44,796 nt of DNA from Staphylococcus sp. GSSP0090 (GCF_013391405.1 NZ_JACBFD010000035.1:1-44796); one strand, 5' to 3'. Numbered from the stretch's first letter, positions 25,195 to 35,314 are shown. Notes: a model not told the origin generated them from the sequence alone. Made by a program: numbers and translations.

Positions 25195-25758
25195 ATGAGT
25201 GAAAAAGAAAAAATGTTAGCAGGGGAATGGTATGATGCTAACTTTGATGCATCATTAGATGCTGAGAGAATGAAGGCTAAGGATTTGTGTTTTGAATTAA
25301 ATCATATTAAGCCTAGCGATAAAGAAGAACGCCATACAATACTTACAAAATTATTAAATTATGAACCGAAATCTATAGAGTTGTTAAGTCCATTCCAAAC
25401 AGATTATGGTTATAATATCTTCTTAGGAGAAAGAATTTTTATTAATCATGACTGTTATTTTATGGATGGTGGTAAGATATTTATTGGTGATGACGTGTTC
25501 ATCGGGCCGAGCTGTGGTTTATATACAGCAGTGCATCCACTAGAATATAAGGAACGTAACATTGGCTTAGAACAAGCGCTACCAATTCGCATTGAATCTA
25601 ATGTCTGGTTAGGTGCGAATGTCGTTGTATTACCCGGAGTAACGATTGGTGAGGGTTCAGTGATTGGTGCTGGCAGTACTGTGGCTAAAGATATACCGCC
25701 GAATGTGCTTGCGCTCGGCACACCAGCTAAACCAGTACACGATATAAAAAATGACTAA
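25195..25758 (+). CDS. Maltose/galactoside O-acetyltransferase family protein
   Basis: A 187-residue left-handed beta-helix (hexapeptide) acetyltransferase of the Maa/LacA/NodL type, transferring acetyl from acetyl-CoA to sugar hydroxyls. Features are the Mac domain (KEKMLAGEWYDANFD), the catalytic His in YTAVHPL, the VWLGANVVVLPGVTIGEGSVIGAGS coils and the closing LGTPAKPV. ATG at 25189 lies only four bases from GGAGG, so ATG at 25195 (MSEKEKML) is favoured. It follows the DUF819 gene closely. The sugar is unknown. Confidence 0.92.
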   Translation: MSEKEKMLAGEWYDANFDASLDAERMKAKDLCFELNHIKPSDKEERHTILTKLLNYEPKSIELLSPFQTDYGYNIFLGERIFINHDCYFMDGGKIFIGDDVFIGPSCGLYTAVHPLEYKERNIGLEQALPIRIESNVWLGANVVVLPGVTIGEGSVIGAGSTVAKDIPPNVLALGTPAKPVHDIKND

Positions 25759-25852
25759 TCGTATGAAGCGCATCTGAGGTAACGATTTATGTCCACTATC
25801 ATACAGTTATATGATGTCTCATGTCTTATATAGAAAAATATATTTATGATAC

Positions 25853-25909
25853 AAAAAGCGAGTATACAAATTCTAAAGTCGTTATTTTAGAATGGTATAC
25901 TCGCTTTTT
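25853..25909. terminator. Strong bidirectional terminator
   Basis: AAAAAGCGAGTATAC and GTATACTCGCTTTTT form a perfect 15-base outer stem, with an inner ATTCTAAA/TTTTAGAAT pair. In the remaining roughly 300 bases before the next gene I see no coding frame, only AT-rich sequence with weak promoter-like words. Confidence 0.85.
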
Positions 25910-26209
25910 CAGTACAGTAAAATTTGAAAATATACTAAGCAAGCATTCAATGTTGTTATTAGAAAATTAATATAAAGTCGTGTAATATATTAAAATTATT
26001 TAAAAGTGTTTATCATAATGTTCCGCGGAGCTTAAATCAAAAATAATAAAATTGCTCGGAATATAAAACGTTTTTGTGTTAATATAAAATATGAGTGAAA
26101 TAGTAGGAGTAATAATTAAAACATATTTGCATTAAAAGATTAGCAAATGATTGAACATTATTTCCATACATAATTTAACTACTTCTAGAACAGGAATGAG
26201 GAAACAAGA

Positions 26210-27226
26210 ATGGATATTTTGATAGGTACATTATTTTTAATCATAGTGTTAGCACTTTTTACACTTTTTACATATCGGGCACCTATGGGTATGAGGGCGA
26301 TGGGTGCTTTAGCAAATGCAGCGATTGCAACCTTTTTAGTTGAAGCATTTCACAAATATGTTGGTGGCGATTTATTAGGCATTTCATTTTTAGGAGATCT
26401 GGGTGATGCAGCGGGAGGCTTAGGTGGTGTTGCAGCAGCTGGTTTAGTTGCACTAGCAATTGGTGTGTCTCCGGTCTATGCGCTAGCGATTGCTGCCTCA
26501 TGTGGTGGTCTAGATTTAATACCTGGCTTTGTTGCTGGTTATGTCATTGGTTATTTAATGAAATATGCAGAGCGTAAGGTTCCAGACGGTGTTGATTTAA
26601 TTGTGGGTATTATTATTATTGCACCGTTAGCGAGGTTAGTAGCAACGGGTGTCACACCATTAGTAAATAATTCTTTATTAAAAATTGGAGATATTATCCA
26701 AAGCTCTACTGAGGTTAGCCCAATTATCATGGGTATTATCTTAGGCGGTGTTATTACAGTAGTAGGTACTGCGCCATTAAGTTCAATGGCTTTAACAGCG
26801 TTACTTGGTTTAACTGGTATGCCAATGGCTATTGCAGCAATGGTATCGTTTGCCTCATCATTTATCAATGGCACAATGTTCAATAAATTAAAATTGGGTG
26901 ACCGTAAATCAAGAATTGCCGTTTGCATTGAGCCATTGTCTCAGGCTGATGTCGTATCGGCAAATCCAGTGCCTATATACACAGCTAATTTTATTGGAGG
27001 TGCATTGGCAGGTGCAGTCATTGCATCTTCGGGTATGATTAATGATGCTACTGGTACTGCGACGCCACTAGCTGGCTTTCTAGTCATGTTTGGTTTTAAT
27101 GATCCTATAAAAATATTTATTTATGGTGCCATTGTAGGCGTAATAGGATTAATTGTTGGTTATGTTTGTTCGGTATTATTTAAAAACTATCCAATTGTCT
27201 CAAAAGAAGATATAGAAGCAAGATAA
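26210..27226 (+). CDS. Second stand-alone PTS EIIC-like membrane protein
   Basis: A 338-residue, Ala/Gly/Ile-rich membrane protein with about nine helices. YRAPMGMRAMGALANAAIATFLVEAF, the GTAPLSSMALTALLGLTG stretch and the loop IEPLSQADVVSANPVPIYTANF support a sugar-specific EIIC-like family. No EIIA or EIIB is attached or adjacent. It differs clearly in sequence from the protein at 7966. ATG follows GAGGAAACAAGA. A shared terminator separates it from the convergent UPF0317 gene. Substrate unknown. Confidence 0.78.
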   Translation: MDILIGTLFLIIVLALFTLFTYRAPMGMRAMGALANAAIATFLVEAFHKYVGGDLLGISFLGDLGDAAGGLGGVAAAGLVALAIGVSPVYALAIAASCGGLDLIPGFVAGYVIGYLMKYAERKVPDGVDLIVGIIIIAPLARLVATGVTPLVNNSLLKIGDIIQSSTEVSPIIMGIILGGVITVVGTAPLSSMALTALLGLTGMPMAIAAMVSFASSFINGTMFNKLKLGDRKSRIAVCIEPLSQADVVSANPVPIYTANFIGGALAGAVIASSGMINDATGTATPLAGFLVMFGFNDPIKIFIYGAIVGVIGLIVGYVCSVLFKNYPIVSKEDIEAR

Positions 27227-27271
27227 AAAACACTTCGATGCTATAATAATGATGGCATCGAAGTGTTTTTT
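27225..27271. terminator. Bidirectional terminator
   Basis: AAAAAACACTTCGATGC and GCATCGAAGTGTTTTTT form a perfect 17-base stem serving two convergent genes. Confidence 0.9.
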
Positions 27272-27273
27272 GA

Positions 27274-28059
27274 TTAATTACTTAATTCGCTATCTGGTAT
27301 ATCTGTAATAAACATATGGCCTGGTGCATGTGTAATCATTATATCTGGTTTAGCATCTAAAGCTACTGATTGTGGTGTTACACCACATCCCCAAAATACG
27401 GGCACCTCATTTTTATTGATTGTGACAGGTTCACCGAAATCCGGTTGTGATAGATTTGTTATACCTATCGCTTTAGGATTACCAATGTGAATAGGTGTTC
27501 CGTGGACATTTTTAAAACGCGTCGTAATTTCTGTGGCCTTAATTGCTTGTTCCATTGTCATAGGTCTCATACTTACTGTGATATTGCCTTTAAATTGTCC
27601 ACTTGGACTGGCTGGTATATTTGTCACATACATTGGGACATTATGATTTTCTTCAATATGTCGAATAGGTATATCAGCTTCCAATAAAGCATGTTCGAAA
27701 GTGAAACTACAACCGATTAAAAAGCTAACCATATCATCGGTAAATAAATCAGCTACATTTGCTCGTGTTTCAATGAGTTTACCATGATGATAAATACGAT
27801 AAGCAGCTACTTCAGTTGTGATATCAGCATCAACACCATATTTTGCAAAAGATTTACTCCCTTTTTCGGATACGTCTAAAAGCGGACAAGTTTTAGGATT
27901 TCTAAAACAGAATAATAAAAAATCATAAGCGTATTTAGAGGGCAGTATCACTACATTAGCTTGTATATAGCCTTTTGCCATTCCGCTCGTATGACCTGTT
28001 AGTTTGCCTTCTTTAATCATTTCTCTTAAAGTGCTAGGTTGCGCATCTTTTAGGTTCAA
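27274..28059 (-). CDS. UPF0317/DUF1445 putative hydro-lyase
   Basis: A 261-residue cytoplasmic protein of the UPF0317 family (YcsI-like, related to D-glutamate cyclase). Family marks are HTSGMAKGYIQANVVILP, ADLFTDDMVSFLIGCSFTFE, NVPMYVTNIP, VSMRPM and VPVFWGCGVTPQ, and the late ITHAPGHMFITD. The reaction in bacteria is not settled. The start is a TTG at 28059, ten bases after AAGGGG; no better ATG lies near. It is not accompanied by the 5-oxoprolinase genes often found next to YcsI. Confidence 0.9.
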   Translation of the reverse strand: MNLKDAQPSTLREMIKEGKLTGHTSGMAKGYIQANVVILPSKYAYDFLLFCFRNPKTCPLLDVSEKGSKSFAKYGVDADITTEVAAYRIYHHGKLIETRANVADLFTDDMVSFLIGCSFTFEHALLEADIPIRHIEENHNVPMYVTNIPASPSGQFKGNITVSMRPMTMEQAIKATEITTRFKNVHGTPIHIGNPKAIGITNLSQPDFGEPVTINKNEVPVFWGCGVTPQSVALDAKPDIMITHAPGHMFITDIPDSELSN

Positions 28060-28226
28060 TCAAATCACCCCTTGTTTATGTATAATTACTATTTTAACAA
28101 AAAATGTAATCAAATACTGATTAAATAATTTGATTGCGTTGAAGTAGCTGAATGACGCATAAGGAGTGCATAAATTATTGAAAAGCAGGGTATGACAATA
28201 ACAAAGATTATATTAGGAGGAGACAT

Positions 28227-28805
28227 ATGAAAAGGACTGCTGAAAAAATTCTCGTATGGATTGGTATTATACTACAATTTATTATGATTTTTTTAATGGC
28301 TATCATTGCGCCATTTTTTAATGATGTAAGTGTCAAAAATGAATTGATAGAAGTCATAAACCAGAGCAATGTTTATAATCAAAATGCATCGCAAATGGAT
28401 CCAGCTAATATAGTAGACTTAGTGAGTAATCTATTTATTTCAGCTTTAATTGTCGTTATTGTGTGTACAGTGATTGCCATTATTTTTGCAACGTTAATAA
28501 ATAAACTGCCAAAATTTGCAGGTATTATCTTTATTATACTTGGTATTGTTACAGTACTTACACTGAATTGGATAACGGCTATACTTTGGCTTATAGCAGG
28601 TATATTGTTACTAGTAAGAAAAAAACGCAATATTGATGATAGACATATGATAGCTAAAGAAAATAGCGAGAAAGATCAGGTAAAGCAACGTCGTAACGAA
28701 ACCAATCAAAGAAGTCAGACAGCAACAACACCTGATGATGTTGAATCAGAGAAACTTGATAAGGAATCAACGTCTTTAAGTAGAAAAGCGCGTTATAAAA
28801 AATAG
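28227..28805 (+). CDS. DUF4064-like membrane protein
   Basis: A 192-residue protein with a first helix (residues 8-32), an extracytoplasmic loop of about 45 residues, then three more hydrophobic segments ending near residue 132, and a charged cytoplasmic tail rich in K, E, Q and T. The arrangement and MKRTAEKILVWIGI start fit DUF4064-type staphylococcal membrane proteins of unknown function. TTAGGAGGAGACAT gives a strong ribosome binding site. Confidence 0.75.
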   Translation: MKRTAEKILVWIGIILQFIMIFLMAIIAPFFNDVSVKNELIEVINQSNVYNQNASQMDPANIVDLVSNLFISALIVVIVCTVIAIIFATLINKLPKFAGIIFIILGIVTVLTLNWITAILWLIAGILLLVRKKRNIDDRHMIAKENSEKDQVKQRRNETNQRSQTATTPDDVESEKLDKESTSLSRKARYKK

Positions 28806-28838
28806 TGGGCTAAAAAAGATTCTGGAGATAAATTACAG

Positions 28839-28882
28839 AAAAATAGCACTCAGATGATTCAACTCATCTGAGTGCTATTTTT
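28839..28882. terminator. Bidirectional terminator
   Basis: AAAAATAGCACTCAGATGA and TCATCTGAGTGCTATTTTT form a perfect 19-base stem with a six-base loop. Confidence 0.9.
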
Positions 28883-28944
28883 ATCCAATAACTTTTTTAT
28901 GTTGTAAATAGATCATGTATTTGAGCTTGCAAGGACACTTTAGC

Positions 28945-30015
28945 TTAATCCATTTTTCCGTGCTTATAACTTTCGTATACTTTGTCATATTTTATATGGC
29001 CAATACCACCAACGATAAACTTACCATATTTTGATAAATTGAAAATATAGGCTAAACAAATGGATACGGTTAGGGTGATAATGAAATTAAAAGCGATATT
29101 CCTAAGTGAACTGTCTGCTCTCAATAAACCTAAATCATGGACGAAAAAGTAATGTATTAAGTATATACAGAAAGAATAGTTACTTATAAATAGTATGAAT
29201 TTTGGTACGTATTTAACGTATGAAGCGAATAAGAAAAAGACTAGGATAACCATTGTTACATAAAATGGTATATCAAAACGTTTTGATTCGACCCATGTGC
29301 TTATACCAAATAAGTAGTTTCCGACTAATATAGATGTTGCGATGATTGCGCCAATAATAATGGGCCAAGTATATTTTTTAATCTTCTTCATAAAAGTTTC
29401 GTAGTAAATACCAGTATAAAAGCCAAGTAAGAAATAACTAATCCATCCTAAAAAGAGCATCCAACCTTCTCTTTCCCAAAACAGACCGATGATTGGATTT
29501 TCTGATTGTGGCGCATATTGTCTAAAAGCCCAATAAATTGTGGCAAAAATAACAGCACCAATAATCACTGGCACAGGTTTCCATTTAATAAGGTATTTTG
29601 CAAAAAGTATATGTAATATATAAAATTGGAAAATAATGACAATGAAATATGTCACTGCACCACCATGGAACATTGTGTCACCCAGATGTGTCATAAATTG
29701 ATCAAAGGTTTTGGATTCAAAATAGAAGATTGAAATACCAATATTAATGATAATATAGGGAATACCTAAATAAATTAATTTATTCTTAAAAAATCCTGGT
29801 TTTGTTTTAACATGATAATTTTTAGCTAATAGGAATTCTGAAATAAATACAAATAATGGCGTACTAAACATAAGCATTAATTGAAATACTCTGATTGCAG
29901 TGCCATGACCTACAAAATCCATTTTGCTAAATGTAGTTGTAATTGAATGAATGAGAACAATACTTAAACAAGCTATCGTGCGCATCCAAAATATAACTGA
30001 CGTATATGTTTTCAT
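28945..30015 (-). CDS. Acyltransferase family 3 membrane protein (IcaC-like)
   Basis: A 356-residue membrane protein with about ten helices, of the acyltransferase-3 superfamily (PF01757). These enzymes O-acylate surface glycans; IcaC, which succinylates poly-N-acetylglucosamine, has similar size. Motifs include the RTIACLSIVLIHS first helix with its conserved histidine, MFSTPLFVFISEFLLAKNY, and the terminal SFCIYLIHYFFVH. ATG at 30015 (MKTYTSVIFWMR) has GAGGT nearby; a 14-codon extension was rejected. No other ica genes are present, so its substrate is unknown. Confidence 0.85.
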   Translation of the reverse strand: MKTYTSVIFWMRTIACLSIVLIHSITTTFSKMDFVGHGTAIRVFQLMLMFSTPLFVFISEFLLAKNYHVKTKPGFFKNKLIYLGIPYIIINIGISIFYFESKTFDQFMTHLGDTMFHGGAVTYFIVIIFQFYILHILFAKYLIKWKPVPVIIGAVIFATIYWAFRQYAPQSENPIIGLFWEREGWMLFLGWISYFLLGFYTGIYYETFMKKIKKYTWPIIIGAIIATSILVGNYLFGISTWVESKRFDIPFYVTMVILVFFLFASYVKYVPKFILFISNYSFCIYLIHYFFVHDLGLLRADSSLRNIAFNFIITLTVSICLAYIFNLSKYGKFIVGGIGHIKYDKVYESYKHGKMD

Positions 30016-30166
30016 ATATAGCTTACCTCTCGATTGTTCATTTAATTTAAAATTCAATATAATTATAAAAGTAATTGTTTTATAATTTACAATAATAACA
30101 CAATGAATATAATCTAATCACGGATTTTAGGTAAAGAATTATTAAATTTAAAAAAATATATAAGTA

Positions 30167-30194
30167 TTGCACAATAAAAAACATTGAATATAAT
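30167..30194 (+). promoter_or_regulatory. rocA promoter P1
   Basis: TTGCAC and a perfect TATAAT separated by 16 bases, predicting a leader of about 155 bases. Confidence 0.6.
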
Positions 30195-30254
30195 ATGAAG
30201 AATCGCTAAACAAACGAAAATAGGTTAAAAGCGACTCATTTTTAGGAAAGTTTA

Positions 30255-30292
30255 TGTAAGCGATTGCATTTATTGTGTGATACCTATACAAT
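30255..30292 (+). promoter_or_regulatory. rocA promoter P2 overlapped by a cre site
   Basis: TGTAAGCGATTGCA (30255-30268) matches the CcpA cre consensus TGWAANCGNTNWCA at all but one defined position. TTGCAT (30264) and TACAAT (30287), 17 bases apart, form a second promoter whose -35 lies within the cre. CcpA would thus block P2 directly and roadblock P1. Carbon catabolite repression of rocA is known in S. aureus. Confidence 0.65.
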
Positions 30293-30354
30293 GACATTAA
30301 GAATGGAAGATTCCATTTAGTTTTCTATTTACAAACTCACATGGGGGTAGAAAA

Positions 30355-31899
30355 ATGGTAGTCAATTATCACAATGAACCAGGTATAGATTTTACAGATA
30401 GTAAGAATGTTGAATCATTTAAAGAAGCATTAAAGAAAGTAAAAGGTGAATTAAATCAAAAAATTCCTTTAGTTATTAATGGAGAAGAGAAATTCACAAA
30501 AGATACGTATCAGTCTATCAATCCTGCAAATACAACTGAAGTGATTGCAGAAGTTTCGAAAGCAACTCAAAAAGATGTGGATGACGCATTTGAAGCTGCT
30601 AATGAAGCTTATAAATCATGGAAACGATGGTCACACAAAGACCGTGCTGAATTTTTAATTAGAGTTGCAGCTATTATTAGACGTCGTAAAGAGGAAATCT
30701 CGGCAGTAATGGTTTATGAAGCAGGTAAACCATGGGATGAAGCAGTCGGCGACGCTGCAGAAGGTATTGACTTCATTGAATATTACGCAAGATCAATGAT
30801 GGAACTTGCGGATGGTAAACCGGTATTAGATAGAGAAGGTGAGCATAATAAGTATTTCTACAAACCTATCGGTACCGGCGTAACAATCCCACCATGGAAC
30901 TTCCCGTTTGCAATTATGGCAGGAACAACGTTAGCGCCTGTAGTAGCAGGGAATACGGTTCTTTTAAAACCAGCAGAAGATACGCCATTAACAGCATATA
31001 AATTAATGGAAATTTTAGAAGAAGCTGGTTTACCAAAAGGTGTTGTGAATTTTGTGCCAGGTGATCCGAAAGAAATTGGTGATTATCTTGTAGATAGTGT
31101 ACACACACACTTTGTGACCTTTACAGGTTCTCGTGCAACAGGTACAAGAATTTTTGAGAGAGCAGCCAAAGTACAAGATGGACAGCAATTCTTAAAACGT
31201 GTGATTGCTGAAATGGGCGGTAAAGATGCGATTGTAGTGGATAAAGACATTGATACAGATTTAGCAGCGGAATCAATTGTAACTTCTGCCTTTGGTTTCT
31301 CAGGTCAAAAATGTTCAGCTTGTTCACGTGCCATTGTACACAAAGATGTATATGATGAAGTGTTAGAAAAAGCTGTTGCATTAACTAAGAACTTAACTGT
31401 AGGTAATACGGAAAATAATACGTATATGGGACCAGTTATTAATCAAAAACAATTCGATAAAATTAAAAATTATATTGAAATTGGTAGTAAAGAAGGCAAG
31501 TTAAAACAAGGTGGCGGTACAGATGATGCTACTGGTTACTTTGTAGAGCCTACAATCATTGCAGATCTTAAATCGAGCGATCAAATTATGCAAGAAGAAA
31601 TCTTCGGACCTGTTGTAGGTTTTGTTAAAGGTAAAGACTTTGAAGAATTATTAGAAATTGCGAATGATACAGATTATGGTTTAACAGGTGCTGTGATTAC
31701 AAATAATCGTGAAAATTGGATAGAAGCGGTTGAATCATATGATGTTGGTAACTTATATCTGAACCGTGGTTGTACATCTGCAGTCGTTGGATATCACCCA
31801 TTCGGTGGTTTCAAAATGTCAGGTACAGATGCTAAAACAGGAAGTCCAGACTACTTATTAAACTTCTTAGAACAGAAAGTAGTTTCGGAAATGTTTTAA
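30355..31899 (+). CDS. rocA: 1-pyrroline-5-carboxylate dehydrogenase RocA
   Basis: A 514-residue NAD-dependent aldehyde dehydrogenase oxidising glutamate semialdehyde (P5C) to glutamate, the last step of proline and arginine catabolism. Visible parts are [17 protein letters not shown], the catalytic Glu in [10 protein letters not shown], the catalytic Cys in [14 protein letters not shown], and the terminal [22 protein letters not shown] stretch. The length equals that of RocA proteins. GGGGGTAGAAAA precedes the ATG. Proline dehydrogenase is not in this window. Confidence 0.97.
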   Translation: MVVNYHNEPGIDFTDSKNVESFKEALKKVKGELNQKIPLVINGEEKFTKDTYQSINPANTTEVIAEVSKATQKDVDDAFEAANEAYKSWKRWSHKDRAEFLIRVAAIIRRRKEEISAVMVYEAGKPWDEAVGDAAEGIDFIEYYARSMMELADGKPVLDREGEHNKYFYKPIGTGVTIPPWNFPFAIMAGTTLAPVVAGNTVLLKPAEDTPLTAYKLMEILEEAGLPKGVVNFVPGDPKEIGDYLVDSVHTHFVTFTGSRATGTRIFERAAKVQDGQQFLKRVIAEMGGKDAIVVDKDIDTDLAAESIVTSAFGFSGQKCSACSRAIVHKDVYDEVLEKAVALTKNLTVGNTENNTYMGPVINQKQFDKIKNYIEIGSKEGKLKQGGGTDDATGYFVEPTIIADLKSSDQIMQEEIFGPVVGFVKGKDFEELLEIANDTDYGLTGAVITNNRENWIEAVESYDVGNLYLNRGCTSAVVGYHPFGGFKMSGTDAKTGSPDYLLNFLEQKVVSEMF

Positions 31900-31953
31900 A
31901 TCGTATAAAGTGATTTATTAAAAGTATAGCAATATAACACAATCTTTAAATTG

Positions 31954-31989
31954 AAAAAGGCGATGCCAGTTAAATGGCGTCGCCTTTTT
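31954..31989. terminator. Bidirectional terminator
   Basis: AAAAAGGCGATGCCA and TGGCGTCGCCTTTTT pair with one mismatch around TTAAA; it ends rocA and probably farR. Confidence 0.85.
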
Positions 31990-32078
31990 GTAATGTATTA
32001 AGTTTTAATGCCATTGAAAAAGGGCATTATATATAAGGTTGCGGAAATTACATATCATATAAAATATTTCAATAATGA

Positions 32079-32633
32079 TTAAACATCTTCAATCTTAATA
32101 TTGATTAATTTTTGAAAGAGTACGTCGATTTCATGTGTACTTAATTGAATATCATTATCTCGTATCCATTCCATGAAGCCAAATAAACTAGAACCGTAGA
32201 CATAAAATATCAATTCGGATGGGACACTTGCATCGACTGTAATGCGATGTTCGTTTTCTTTGATATCATTTTGCAAGGTTTTGATGAAGTAGTTACTAAT
32301 AGTACGTTCGAATTCTTTATCATCGCATTGTTTGTCAGCCACACGTTTCAACAAATTAATATCATTTAAAGTTCTTTCCATAATACTGAACGGGTTATTG
32401 ATACGTTCTTTAATATCCATAGAGAAAAAATCTTTTGTAATCTCTGTAATTAAATAAATAAGCAAGTCGTATTTATCATAGAAATGTTTATAGAATGTCG
32501 TTCGATGTGTAAGTGCTTCATTACATATCTGGTTTACTGTGATATTTGAAAATGCATGTTTTTCAAGTAGTTCATATAGACTTTTGGATAATGCGCGTTT
32601 GGTTTTAATGACGCGTAAATCTTTTTCATTCAT
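32079..32633 (-). CDS. farR: TetR-family regulator FarR
   Basis: A 184-residue TetR regulator. The HTH segment FSNITVNQICNEALTHRTTFYKHFYDKYD lies at about 28-56, and the C-terminal domain is all-helical. Position is decisive: it is divergent from an MmpL/RND exporter and next to rocA, exactly as farR is in S. aureus, where FarR controls the fatty-acid efflux pump FarE. TAGGAGAAATGTAGA precedes the ATG. In S. aureus it is autoregulatory and senses unsaturated free fatty acids; the same role here is inferred. Confidence 0.85.
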   Translation of the reverse strand: MNEKDLRVIKTKRALSKSLYELLEKHAFSNITVNQICNEALTHRTTFYKHFYDKYDLLIYLITEITKDFFSMDIKERINNPFSIMERTLNDINLLKRVADKQCDDKEFERTISNYFIKTLQNDIKENEHRITVDASVPSELIFYVYGSSLFGFMEWIRDNDIQLSTHEIDVLFQKLINIKIEDV

Positions 32634-32646
32634 TCTACATTTCTCC

Positions 32647-32751
32647 TAATCTGTAGTTTAAATAGACATATTACAGTTTTTAATTCTTTTATTAATTGTA
32701 CACAGCGTTTATTGTGTTAATATAAATAATCTACACTATACAGATAAACTA
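32647..32751. promoter_or_regulatory. FarR-type operator half-sites
   Basis: The farR-farE gap contains TAGTTTA (32654-32660), TAATCTA (32727-32733, inverse TAGATTA) and TAAACTA (32745-32751, inverse TAGTTTA). All fit TAGWTTA, the motif I recall for S. aureus FarR. TAATCTG next to the first site makes an imperfect palindrome TAATCTGTAGTTTA close to the farR start. Confidence 0.6.
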
Positions 32752-32780
32752 TAACGTTGATTAACTGAGGAGGCAATAGA

Positions 32781-35291
32781 TTGGCAAAGTTTTTATATAA
32801 ATTAGGATCATTTGTTGCAAAACATAAATGGTGGAGTGTCGTTGCGTGGGTGGTTATACTTGCTGCAATTATTATCCCACTTACAGTAAGTGCACCTAAA
32901 TTTGATAACGATATCACAATGAATGGTTTGCAATCGCTTGATACGAATGAAAAAATTGAAGATGAATTTAATCAAGACAGCGAGAAAGCTCAAATAAGGG
33001 CTGTATTTAAAAGCGATTCCGATAATGGCATCGTTAAACAAGATATGACAAAAGATATCAAGGATACATTGAAAGATATCAAAGATGATGACGAAGATAT
33101 TAAAAATATTTCTGATCCATATGAAAATAGACAAATAAGTAAAGATAAAACAACTGCATTTGCAGATATTAATTACGATATCTCTGCGACGTCTATGACA
33201 CAAGATGGTAAAGATAATGTACAAGACAAAGTTGATAAATTAGAAGATGACCATAATGTTCAAGTTGAATTGATGGGTACAGGTATGGAAAATACCGAAA
33301 TCGGTGGTGCTTCTGAAATAATCGGTATTATCGTAGCCTTTGTTGTGCTTCTAATTACATTTGGTTCATTTATTGCAGCAGGTATGCCAATTATTAGTGC
33401 ATTACTTGGTCTAGGTACAGGTGTAGGTATTATTTCACTACTTACTTACGCATTCGATATTCCTAATGTAACGCTAACATTAGCAGTAATGATTGGTTTA
33501 GCAGTAGGCATAGATTACGCGTTATTTATCTTATTTAGATACCGTCAGATTATGAAGACTGAAACGGATCATATTAAAGCAATTGGTTTAGCAGTAGGTA
33601 CTGCCGGTAGTGCGGTTATCTTTGCTGGGGTAACTGTGATTATAGCTGTTTGTGGTTTATCGTTGGTTGGCATTGATTTCCTAGCTGTCATGGGTTACGC
33701 TTCCGCAATTAGTGTACTTGTAGCAGTTATTAGTGCATTGACATTGTTACCAGCTTTAATCAGTATTTTCCATAAACAAATCAAACCGAAAAAAACAAAA
33801 TCAGAATTTGATAACGATGTAGATACAAAATGGTCTAAATTTGTTGTTGGAAAACCACTAGCTGCAGTACTTATCGGACTCATTATATTAGTTGTAGCTG
33901 CAATACCGATTAGTAATATGAGATTAGGTATTCCTGATGATGGTATGAAACCAGCAGATAGTACGCAGAAGAAAGCGTATGATATTGTATCTGATAAATT
34001 TGGTGAAGGCTATAACGGCCAAATTGCAATGCTTGTGAATGTTAAAGATCAAAATGATAACCCTCAAGCATTACAAAAAGATTTACAAGATATGACGAAA
34101 GATATCAATAAAAAAGATAATGTAGATATGGTTACACCACCACAATTAAGTAAAAGTAAAGATTATGCATTAATTGCGGTTATCCCAGAAAAAGGACCTA
34201 ACGCTGAGTCTACAAATGATTTAGTGCATGATTTAAGAGATTATAATGATGATGCTAAAGATAAATATGGCTTCAAGACAGAAGTATCAGGCCAAAGTGT
34301 CATCAATATTGATATGTCTCAAAAATTAAACGAAGCGATTCCGTTGTTTGCAGGCGTTATCGTGGCATTAGCATTTATCTTGTTAATGGTTGTATTCCGT
34401 TCAATTATTATTCCACTTAAAGCGGTGTTAGGCTTCGTACTATCATTAGTAGCGACACTCGGCTTTACAACTTTAATTATGCAAGAAGGATTTATGTCAG
34501 GCTTATTCGGTGTGGACACAACAGGCCCATTACTTGCATTCTTACCTGTTATAACGATAGGTCTGTTATTCGGTTTAGCAATGGACTATGAAGTGTTCTT
34601 AATGTCACGTATCCACGAAGAATACAGTAAGACACGCAATAATGAACATTCAATTAAAGTGGGTATTAAAGAAAGTGGCCCAGTTGTTGTCGCTGCCGCA
34701 TTAATTATGTTCAGTGTGTTTATCGCCTTTGTATTCCAAGATGACGTGATGATTAAATCCATGGGTATTGCACTTGGATTTGGTGTATTATTTGATGCAT
34801 TTGTCGTACGTTTATTATTAATACCAGCATTAACACAATTGTTTGGTAAAGCATCTTGGTACATTCCTGGTTGGTTAAATAGAATCTTGCCTCATGTTGA
34901 TATTGAAGGACATGCATTACAAGATAAAATGCCTTCAAAACCAGAAGCGAAACAAAATCAAAATGCATCGAAAGAACAGTATGATCGTTCGTTTAGCATT
35001 GCAACTTCAAATGAACGTCATGACAATGAAAATGTGATTACGACTGATGCAAAAACAAAAGCTTTATATGACAACTTTGCTCAGCAATCTACACACCCAC
35101 ATTTCTTATATGAAGCATTAAAAGCTTATCAAGCTAAAGAAAGTAATAATCAAGATAGCTATCATAAAGATGCTCCTGAAGTAAATCAAGACGCTGAGGT
35201 AGAAGATAAAGCGTTAATGTCACTCTTATCAAAACAAAGTGACAATATCAGTGAGTTAAATGCATTGATTGAAAAATTGCTTAAAAAATAA
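32781..35291 (+). CDS. farE: MmpL-family fatty acid efflux pump FarE
   Basis: An 836-residue RND-superfamily exporter with two repeats of one helix, an extracellular domain and five helices. The proton-relay aspartates lie in VGIDYALFILFRYR (helix 4 region) and LAMDYEVFLMSRIHEEYS (helix 10 region). A hydrophilic tail of about 115 residues follows the last helix. The homologue in S. aureus exports linoleic and arachidonic acid. Start is TTG, seven bases after AGGAGG. It lies divergent from farR and ends in its own terminator. Confidence 0.92.
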   Translation: MAKFLYKLGSFVAKHKWWSVVAWVVILAAIIIPLTVSAPKFDNDITMNGLQSLDTNEKIEDEFNQDSEKAQIRAVFKSDSDNGIVKQDMTKDIKDTLKDIKDDDEDIKNISDPYENRQISKDKTTAFADINYDISATSMTQDGKDNVQDKVDKLEDDHNVQVELMGTGMENTEIGGASEIIGIIVAFVVLLITFGSFIAAGMPIISALLGLGTGVGIISLLTYAFDIPNVTLTLAVMIGLAVGIDYALFILFRYRQIMKTETDHIKAIGLAVGTAGSAVIFAGVTVIIAVCGLSLVGIDFLAVMGYASAISVLVAVISALTLLPALISIFHKQIKPKKTKSEFDNDVDTKWSKFVVGKPLAAVLIGLIILVVAAIPISNMRLGIPDDGMKPADSTQKKAYDIVSDKFGEGYNGQIAMLVNVKDQNDNPQALQKDLQDMTKDINKKDNVDMVTPPQLSKSKDYALIAVIPEKGPNAESTNDLVHDLRDYNDDAKDKYGFKTEVSGQSVINIDMSQKLNEAIPLFAGVIVALAFILLMVVFRSIIIPLKAVLGFVLSLVATLGFTTLIMQEGFMSGLFGVDTTGPLLAFLPVITIGLLFGLAMDYEVFLMSRIHEEYSKTRNNEHSIKVGIKESGPVVVAAALIMFSVFIAFVFQDDVMIKSMGIALGFGVLFDAFVVRLLLIPALTQLFGKASWYIPGWLNRILPHVDIEGHALQDKMPSKPEAKQNQNASKEQYDRSFSIATSNERHDNENVITTDAKTKALYDNFAQQSTHPHFLYEALKAYQAKESNNQDSYHKDAPEVNQDAEVEDKALMSLLSKQSDNISELNALIEKLLKK

Positions 35292-35314
35292 TTGATTAGA
35301 TGATTCAACTAAGT

